Assembly: GCF_040702505.1 (NCBI RefSeq)
Contig: NZ_JBFBLC010000001.1
Span: 62,001 to 126,000, forward strand
Source of the DNA: Terrabacter sp040702505
Lineage (GTDB): Bacteria > Actinomycetota > Actinomycetes > Actinomycetales > Dermatophilaceae
DNA length: 64,000 nt
Reading direction: 5' to 3'
Position numbers and translations under genes: made by a program. The notes beneath the pieces were generated by a model, which saw only the letters and a program-made list of their open reading frames with translations, did not search any database and had not been told where the DNA came from. Shown here piece by piece: positions 58,649-64,000 of this stretch (positions are counted from its first letter, which is position 1; every line of letters starts with the position of its first letter).

Positions 58649-60571
58649 ATGCTCAGGGCATCTCGGGTCAAACCCCTCGTCGTCGCACTGACGGGCCTCG
58701 TCGTCGCCACCTCCAGCGCGGGCTGCTCGCTCTTCTCCTCGCCCCCGGAGCCGGACGACACCGCGCGCGCCCTGGCGGCCGGCCTCGCGAGCGGCAACCT
58801 CGGCGCCGTGGCGTTCGGGAACACGACAGGGGCCAAGGCGACCGCGTTCGTCGCGACGGCATACAAGGGCGTGGGCACGCTGCGCCCGCAGGTGTCGGTG
58901 AGCAAGGTGACCCACAACGAGGGCTCCGACAAGGCCACCGCCACTCTCGCCACCCGCTGGGACGTCTCCGCGTCGCCGACCGACTGGACCTACCAGACCC
59001 AGGTTCCCCTGACCCTCGTCGACGACCAGTGGAAGGTGACGTGGAGCACCGACGTCGTCGCACCGGACCTCGGGCCCGACGAGAGCCTCTCGATCACCCG
59101 CAAGTGGCCGCGGCGCGCCGACATCCTCGACGCCTCGGGCGGCAAGATCATGACCGAGCGCGAGGTCGCCGTCGTCGGCATCGACAAGACCAAGGTCTCT
59201 GGAGCGGAGGCGACGGCCTCGGCGAAGAGGCTCGCCGCGCTGCTCGGGATCGACGCCGGCCGGTTCGCCGCCAAGGTCTCGGCCGCCGGCGCCAAGGCGT
59301 TCGTCCAGGGCCTCACCCTCCGCGGCACCGACCCGGTGCTCGAGAAGAACGGCCCCGCCATCGAGAAGGTCAAGGGGGCCCTGACCGTCCCCGCCATGCA
59401 GGTACTCGGGCCGAGCCGCACGTGGGCCGCCCCGATCCTCGGCAGCGTGGGCGAGGCCACCGCGGAGCAGATCGCCCAGTCCAAGGGGACGCTCGAGGCC
59501 GGTGACACGGTCGGCGTCAGCGGGCTGCAGTACCGCTACGACTCGCAGCTGCGCGGCACTCCGGGACTCGCCGTGGTCGCGGTCAAGCGCGGGGCCGACG
59601 GCAGCATCCTGGACAAGCGCGAGCTCTTCGCCGAGGCCTCCAAGGACGGCGAGCCGCTCAAGATCAGCCTCGACCAGAAGGCCCAGAGCGCGGCCGAGGC
59701 GGCGCTCGCCACCCAGACGACACGCCCCACCGCCCTTGTCGCCGTACGCGTGTCCACCGGCGAGGTGCTCGCCGCGGCCGTCGGTCCGGGAGCGGCTGGG
59801 GCACCCCTCGCCCTGGCCGGCAAGGAGGCGCCCGGGTCGACCTTCAAGATCGCCAGCTCGCTCGCGCTCGTGCGCAAGGGGGCGAACGCGTCCACCAAGC
59901 TGCCGTGCACCGACACCCTGACGGTGGACGGGCGGCAGTTCGGCAACTACACCGGCTACCCCAAGGACAAGCTCGGTGACATCCCGATGCAGACGGCGCT
60001 CGCCTTCTCGTGCAACACCGCCTTCATCAGCCAGCACACGAAGGTCAGCCAGGACGACCTGACCCTGGCCGCGCAGTCGCTCGGCATGGGAGAGACGCTC
60101 GACCTGCCGTTCACCGGCTTCCTCGGGTCGGTCCCGGCGACCGACAACGTCGTCGAGCACGCCGCCTCGTTCATCGGGCAGGGCCGCGTCGAGGCGTCCC
60201 CGCTGACGATGGCGCTGGTCGTCGCCTCGGTGATGAAGGGCCAGACCGTGCGGCCGGTCCTCGTCGAGGGGGCCCCGGCGCTGCCGCAGCCGGCCAAGCC
60301 GCTTGCCCCGGCCGAGGCCGCGGTCCTGCGCCAGGAGATGAGCGCCGTCGTCAAGGAGGGCTCGGGCAAGGTGCTGGCTCCGCTCGGGGTGCAGTACGCC
60401 AAGACCGGCACGGCCGAGTTCGGCACGAAGAACCCGCCGGACACGCACGCGTGGATGGTCGCGGGCCGCGGCGACATCGCGATCGCTGCCTACAACGAGG
60501 TCGGTGACAACGGTGTGACCGGCGCGGCGCCCTTCATCGTCAGCTTCCTCAAGGCCTGCGACCTCCACTGA
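58649..60571 (+). CDS. Penicillin-binding protein (MecA-like N-terminus, transpeptidase)
   Basis: A 640-residue class B-type penicillin-binding protein. The N-terminus is a lipoprotein-like signal (SSAGCS, cysteine near residue 26), then an NTF2-like MecA_N domain (about 35-145), a dimerisation domain (about 150-330) and the transpeptidase. Active-site motifs: S-x-x-K in GSTFKI (serine near 396), S-x-N in SCN (about 454) and KTGTAEF (about 585). It cross-links cell-wall peptide. The MecA_N domain suggests low beta-lactam sensitivity, as in PBP2a-like enzymes; this is inference. It ends before a cluster of repeats. Confidence 0.92.
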   Translation: MLRASRVKPLVVALTGLVVATSSAGCSLFSSPPEPDDTARALAAGLASGNLGAVAFGNTTGAKATAFVATAYKGVGTLRPQVSVSKVTHNEGSDKATATLATRWDVSASPTDWTYQTQVPLTLVDDQWKVTWSTDVVAPDLGPDESLSITRKWPRRADILDASGGKIMTEREVAVVGIDKTKVSGAEATASAKRLAALLGIDAGRFAAKVSAAGAKAFVQGLTLRGTDPVLEKNGPAIEKVKGALTVPAMQVLGPSRTWAAPILGSVGEATAEQIAQSKGTLEAGDTVGVSGLQYRYDSQLRGTPGLAVVAVKRGADGSILDKRELFAEASKDGEPLKISLDQKAQSAAEAALATQTTRPTALVAVRVSTGEVLAAAVGPGAAGAPLALAGKEAPGSTFKIASSLALVRKGANASTKLPCTDTLTVDGRQFGNYTGYPKDKLGDIPMQTALAFSCNTAFISQHTKVSQDDLTLAAQSLGMGETLDLPFTGFLGSVPATDNVVEHAASFIGQGRVEASPLTMALVVASVMKGQTVRPVLVEGAPALPQPAKPLAPAEAAVLRQEMSAVVKEGSGKVLAPLGVQYAKTGTAEFGTKNPPDTHAWMVAGRGDIAIAAYNEVGDNGVTGAAPFIVSFLKACDLH

Positions 60572-60585
60572 CCCCCTCCCCCAAA

Positions 60586-60697
60586 GTCGAGTGGGCACTG
60601 TGCGTCACGCGGAAGCGTCGGAAAGTGCCCACTCGACGTGGAGGGGGCGACGCACAGTGCCCACTCGACGTCACACGTCGAGTGGGCACTGTGCGTC
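60586..60697. repeat. Four copies of TCGAGTGGGCACT repeat, two inverted pairs
   Basis: Copies at 60586-60606 (+), 60615-60639 (-), 60649-60671 (-) and 60675-60697 (+). The last two form a perfect 23-bp stem with a three-base loop (CAC). They lie between convergent genes (penicillin-binding protein and amidase) and probably terminate both. Two more copies lie at 55705-55748. Confidence 0.85.
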
Positions 60698-60712
60698 AGG
60701 CGGTCGGGCGGC

Positions 60713-62680
60713 TTACCGGGCCGGGACGACGTCGACGTCCGCGGCGCGCACGAACGCGAAGCGGTGGCCGAGCGAGATCTGGTAGTAGCGGTCCTTGCCG
60801 ACGACGTCGATGTGGTCGTTCGGCGTGTCGGGCGAGAACGTCGTGGCCCGGTAGTAGTCCGTGGGCACCGTGAGGTCGCCGACGGCATACCGCTGGCCTG
60901 CGGCGAAGGTGTACTGCAGCGGCGCGAGGGCCTGGACCGGGATGCCGGCCGGGTAGGCGGACGCCTCGGGGTAGGCACGGCCGTAGACCGGCGCCTTGGC
61001 CAGCCCCGCCTTGGGCACGACGTAGAAGCCCTTGACCGGGACGGCCGTGGGCGCGGACGCCGGGTTGAGGAACCAGCCCTTGACGCCGTTGAACCAGATG
61101 GCCGTCCAGTCACCCTGGCGCTCGGCCACCGCAAAGGTCAGTCCGGCCTGGGCGCGGGCGCCGATGTCGGAGACGGACGTCGTCGACGGGGCGCCGTTGG
61201 CCTTGCGGCCGATGTCGTTGACGAGCGGCGCCGACTCGGACGGGGCGGTGTGCAGGTAGACGAAGTTCGTCGGCTGCGAGCCGCAGCTGTCAGCGGTCTT
61301 GTCGTCGCAGTACGTCACCGTCTGCCAATTGTCCTCGAAGCCCGGCAGGATGCGGACGAGGTCCTTGGCGTTGCCGGAGGTGTGCGACTGCAGCGGCGCG
61401 CCGAGCAGCTGGAAGTAGTGCTCCCAGTTCCAGTAGGGGCCCGGGTCCCAGTGCATTCCGGCGACGTTGGCGGGCGTGACACCCGGGATCTGGTCGTGGC
61501 CGAAGATGTGCTGCATGTCGAGCGGGATGTCGTACTCCTTCGCCAGGTAGCGAACGAGACGCGCGGAGGCGCGGTACATCGGCTCGCTGAACCACTGGGC
61601 GCCGGTGGCGGCGAAGCCCTCGTGCTCGAGGCCGATGGAGTGGCCGTTGATGTACCAGTTGCCGGCGTGCCAGCCGACGTCCTTCGGGTCGAGGTGCTGC
61701 GCGATGTGGCCGTCGGAGCTACGCAGGGTGTAGTTCCACGCGAGGTAGTTCGGGTCGGACACGAGCTTGAGCGTCGTGTCGTAGGTCGCCTCCGTGTTGT
61801 GAATGACGATGTTCGTGATCTTCGGCGCGACGGGGCGGTTGGCGAGGTCGTGGTTGCCGTAGTCACCGGCTCCGGGCCCGGTCTGGGCGTATGGCGCCGG
61901 CAGCCACTCGCAGTCGAGCCCGGGCGGGCAGTCCACCGGCCCCTTGTTCGACTTCTTGTGCAGGCCGAGCTTGGCGACGAGCGCGGACTGCGGCTTGACC
62001 TTCGCGGGCAGCAGCGAGACCTGCTTGCCGTCGATGGTGCGGCGCGAGGCGCCGGAGGCGATGACGGAGTACGCGTCGTCGGCGAAGGCCTGCGCGACGT
62101 CCTGCTCGGCGGAGCCCGAGGCGTCGGCGACGGCGGCATACCACTCACCCGCGTCGGTGCCCTCGCCCGTCGGCAGACCGAGGCGCTTCTGCGTGGCGGC
62201 GAGAAGGGCAGCGCCGCCACGGATGTTGGCCAGCTCGTCGGTGCGCAGCGCGTCCTTGGACAGCCCGGTCAGCGCGGCGGCGCGCCCGAGGGTGTCGGCC
62301 ACGGGTGCCGGGGCCGCGGCCGGCGCCTCGCCGAGACCGCGGGCCTGGGCCGGCGACTCGAGGTCGGCGTCGACGAGGTGCATGGGGCCGTAGCCGCCGG
62401 AGCTGCTGTGGCCGGGGTTGAAGTCCCAGCGGGTCTGCGCGTAGGACACGGCCTCGAGGACCGTGCGGGGCACACCGTACTCGGACGACGCCGCCGCGAA
62501 GGCGCGCTCGCGGCTGGCGGAGTCGCTGCCCACGGCGCTGGCCGCGGGGTCTGCCGCCTGCGCTGTCGGGGAGGCCAGGGCCATGCCCGCCGAGACGGCC
62601 GCGACCGCACCGAGCGCGACCAGGGACTGGCGCACCTTGCGCGCCCCCGGTGTTCGGTGTGTTGGGGAGTTGGGTATCAC
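60713..62680 (-). CDS. Secreted N-acetylmuramoyl-L-alanine amidase
   Basis: A 655-residue exported cell-wall amidase. Signal peptide near residues 15-43 (VRQSLVALGAVAAVSAGM then ASPTAQA). A helical N-terminal half follows, then an amidase_2/PGRP domain (about 285-430): IVIHNTEATYD (zinc His), NYTLRSSDGHIAQHLD, SIGLEHEG, HIFGHDQIPG and MHWDPGPYW (second zinc His region). The C-terminus has two SH3-like modules (about 455-655). It cleaves the bond between muramic acid and the stem peptide. GTG start at 62680; the 222-base upstream gap has no other gene. Confidence 0.9.
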   Translation of the reverse strand: MIPNSPTHRTPGARKVRQSLVALGAVAAVSAGMALASPTAQAADPAASAVGSDSASRERAFAAASSEYGVPRTVLEAVSYAQTRWDFNPGHSSSGGYGPMHLVDADLESPAQARGLGEAPAAAPAPVADTLGRAAALTGLSKDALRTDELANIRGGAALLAATQKRLGLPTGEGTDAGEWYAAVADASGSAEQDVAQAFADDAYSVIASGASRRTIDGKQVSLLPAKVKPQSALVAKLGLHKKSNKGPVDCPPGLDCEWLPAPYAQTGPGAGDYGNHDLANRPVAPKITNIVIHNTEATYDTTLKLVSDPNYLAWNYTLRSSDGHIAQHLDPKDVGWHAGNWYINGHSIGLEHEGFAATGAQWFSEPMYRASARLVRYLAKEYDIPLDMQHIFGHDQIPGVTPANVAGMHWDPGPYWNWEHYFQLLGAPLQSHTSGNAKDLVRILPGFEDNWQTVTYCDDKTADSCGSQPTNFVYLHTAPSESAPLVNDIGRKANGAPSTTSVSDIGARAQAGLTFAVAERQGDWTAIWFNGVKGWFLNPASAPTAVPVKGFYVVPKAGLAKAPVYGRAYPEASAYPAGIPVQALAPLQYTFAAGQRYAVGDLTVPTDYYRATTFSPDTPNDHIDVVGKDRYYQISLGHRFAFVRAADVDVVPAR

Positions 62681-62902
62681 TCGATCGTCCCTTTCGTGTC
62701 TTGACTTCAGGACGCCGGACGTCGGTGTGGGTCCATCGGCGGCGGGTCCGTAGATAAGTGGCGAGTCCGCCCGAGCGCGCGGGACAAACCTCCAACACCG
62801 AGCATTCCCGTGCACCCCGAGGCCCGCCACTTGAAACTGCGCCAGAGCAGTCCTGCCCTTACCGCCGCGTTGTGCGGGCGCCGGCACCCGAGAGGGCGCA
62901 CC
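62681..62902. other. Divergent intergenic region between amidase and lipoprotein
   Basis: No gene is seen. On the minus strand it would form a long leader for the amidase, with a stem CGGAC...GTCCG near 62720-62755. AAAGGGAC lies near the amidase start. A riboswitch was considered but the expected conserved elements were not recognised. Confidence 0.4.
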
Positions 62903-63607
62903 ATGGGATCCATGGGTCGCGCGGGCCTGCGTGTGGGCTTGGCCGTTGCAGCACTGCTCCTCGGGGGATGTGGTGGTGGCTCCTCGTCGGGCGCCGCCGG
63001 ACCTCCCGCCGCGCAGACCAACGGGACCCGCGGAGCCACCGGGCCACCCTCGGCGACCGCCTTCACCTCACCGCCCCCGCGGTTCGGCGCCGGCGGGGAC
63101 AGCGGGAGCGAGGCGTCCTACGGGCCGCAGTTCCCGCTGACGCTGCGGCGCACGGGTGGCAGCGCCGGCTTCGACGACCGCATCGTGCTGGAGGCCAACG
63201 GCCGCCTGCGCGTCGAGACCAGGGCGGTCCACGGCCGGGTGTGCCGGCTCGAGCCCACCCTGCAGACCCAGCTGCTCTCGCTCCTGGCCACCCTGCGCCT
63301 GGGCACAGGTGCCGGTGCGGGCTCTGCCGGCGGGGCCGGCGTCGGGTCCGGCGGCGTGGCCGGGTCCGACGTGCCGAGCGGCGGCCTCACTCCCGTCGAC
63401 GACCCCGAGAGCGCACCGATCACGATCTCCGTCACCGACGACCGGGCCCGCGTCGTCGACCTCTCCGACCCCTCGCTCGGCGAGATCGCCGGGCTGGTCA
63501 GCACGCTCGTCAGCGACGTGACCCTCTCGGTCCCTGCGGTGACGCGCTGCACGACCCCGAGCGGCACCGCGACCGTGCCGCCGCCGTCGGCCACGCTCGC
63601 CCCCTGA
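62903..63607 (+). CDS. Putative lipoprotein
   Basis: A 234-residue lipoprotein with signal VGLAVAALLLGGCGGG (lipobox LGGC, cysteine near residue 23), a Ser/Gly/Ala/Pro spacer and a small folded domain (about 85-215) interrupted by a Gly/Ala-rich loop (GTGAGAGSAGGAGVG, about 138-152). FDDRIVLEANGRLRVET and ITISVTDDRARVVDLSD suggest beta strands, similar to small secreted proteins that often follow inhibitors. ATG with GAGAGGG upstream. Function unknown. Confidence 0.72.
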   Translation: MGSMGRAGLRVGLAVAALLLGGCGGGSSSGAAGPPAAQTNGTRGATGPPSATAFTSPPPRFGAGGDSGSEASYGPQFPLTLRRTGGSAGFDDRIVLEANGRLRVETRAVHGRVCRLEPTLQTQLLSLLATLRLGTGAGAGSAGGAGVGSGGVAGSDVPSGGLTPVDDPESAPITISVTDDRARVVDLSDPSLGEIAGLVSTLVSDVTLSVPAVTRCTTPSGTATVPPPSATLAP

Positions 63608-63643
63608 GCGGCGGGTCCGCCAAGGGCCACCACGCACGGAGGC

Positions 63644-63678
63644 CGGTATGCCGCCGGGGGGAACCGGACGGCATACCG
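63644..63678. terminator. Hairpin with inverted GTATGCC/GGCATAC pair
   Basis: CGGTATGCCG (63644-63653) pairs with CGGCATACCG (63669-63678), and inner CCGG segments extend the stem with a bulge. It stands between the lipoprotein gene and the convergent gene ending at 63722. Confidence 0.7.
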
Positions 63679-63721
63679 ACTTCTCGTCGTGGTGCGTCTC
63701 AGGCGAGCGCGCTGGTGGGAC

Positions 63722-64000
63722 TCAGAAGTTCGTCGAGACGTCGTCGACGACCCAGCTGGTCTGGAGCGACGAGTCCTCGGTGTCGGCGAACTTGAGCGTG
63801 ACGTTGGTGCCCTTGTAGGCCGTGAGGTCGATCGTCTTCTGCGACCACGTGGCCTTGGGCGTGGAGAGGTTGGAGTAGCTGTGCTTGGTCACGCCGTTGA
63901 TCGAGACGGTGGCGGTGTCGTAGGCCGAGGTCGTCGACGTCTCGGACGTGTCGATGCGGATCCAGTAGGTCAGCGTCGGCGAGGTGGCGGTGGACGGGAC
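63722..64000 (-). CDS. C-terminal part of secreted protein with beta-sandwich domain (runs off right edge)
   Basis: The last 92 codons of a minus-strand gene. The residues LTYWIRIDTSETSTTSAYDT, ATVSINGVTKHSYSN, TIDLTAYKGTNVTLKF and WVVDDVSTNF are the pattern of a beta-sandwich (MAM/jelly-roll-like) domain common at the C-terminus of exported proteases and other secreted enzymes. The rest lies outside the window, so the enzyme part cannot be named. Confidence 0.75.
   Translation of the reverse strand, partial: VPSTATSPTLTYWIRIDTSETSTTSAYDTATVSINGVTKHSYSNLSTPKATWSQKTIDLTAYKGTNVTLKFADTEDSSLQTSWVVDDVSTNF

Noticed and set aside
60586..60697. CRISPR array
   Set aside because: The repeats are in both orientations with no regular spacers and no cas genes nearby; they form hairpins instead.
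62681..62830. c-di-AMP (ydaO-type) riboswitch before the amidase
   Set aside because: Cell-wall hydrolases in actinobacteria often have one, but I could not find the conserved core here; a covariance-model search would be decisive.
1..64000. GGCATAC as a chromosome-segregation (KOPS/AIMS-type) signal
   Set aside because: The two orientations are equal in number (22 and 22), whereas such signals are strongly strand-biased within a replichore.

Overview
This window comes from the chromosome of a very GC-rich Gram-positive bacterium of the phylum Actinomycetota. Coding is dense on both strands, GTG starts are common, and at least fifteen genes have a TANNNT-type -10 box only 6 to 8 bases upstream of the start codon, which is the arrangement of leaderless actinobacterial mRNAs. 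Gene content (DUF6510/ferredoxin reductase/YedY-like cluster, SWIM/DUF5691/MoxR/DUF5682/VWA operon, Fpg and App1 proteins) fits an Intrasporangiaceae-like soil or environmental actinomycete; this placement is inference. No rRNA, tRNA, CRISPR array, insertion sequence or prophage was recognised, and no gene-free stretch exceeds about 260 bases.

Layout. 1-2634: leftward acid-stress-like group (ClC chloride/proton protein, six-helix membrane protein, glutamate decarboxylase cut by the left edge). 2874-4393: LysE-type exporter and a NERD protein. 4409-7780: leader with alternative hairpins, a 52-residue ORF and a large ATP-binding LuxR regulator. 7841-10517: magnesium-type P-ATPase broken by one extra base. 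10450-12697: MFS exporter divergent from its probable ArsR-like regulator, with an operator at the start codon. 12813-15284: M15 peptidase interrupted by an in-frame TAG, DUF2853 protein, DUF3800-like protein. 15444-17446: B12-binding protein and MFS transporter. 17554-24979: five overlapping genes of a SWIM, DUF5691, MoxR ATPase, DUF5682, VWA system. 25038-31800: small housekeeping and stress genes (P-loop kinase, DinB, thymidine kinase, APH kinase, hemerythrin) and an XRE/NTPase regulator. 31922-37459: an 1845-residue fused biotin-dependent carboxylase. 37549-40143: ECF sigma factor with two tandem paralogous membrane proteins. 40195-44431: sulfite-oxidase-like flavin/molybdenum redox cluster, YdcF protein and a core-only alanyl-tRNA synthetase. 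44530-53611: small proteins, secreted proteins, an Orc-like ATPase, pyridoxal kinase and rhodanese. 53866-64000: secreted phosphoesterase, DNA glycosylase, App1 phosphatase, acetyltransferase, penicillin-binding protein, amidase, lipoprotein and a partial secreted protein.

The most unusual features cut across genes. The heptamer GGCATAC/GTATGCC occurs about 44 times, in equal numbers on the two strands. It persists inside genes despite using rare codons (TAT, GCA), and it forms inverted pairs in three terminator hairpins, which recalls DNA-uptake signal sequences. A second repeat with core TCGAGTGGGCACT occurs six times in two intergenic regions. The five-gene MoxR/VWA operon is the best candidate for an undescribed multi-protein system. 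The standalone CarH-like B12 module, the duplicated sigma-factor partners and the eukaryote-like fused carboxylase also deserve attention.
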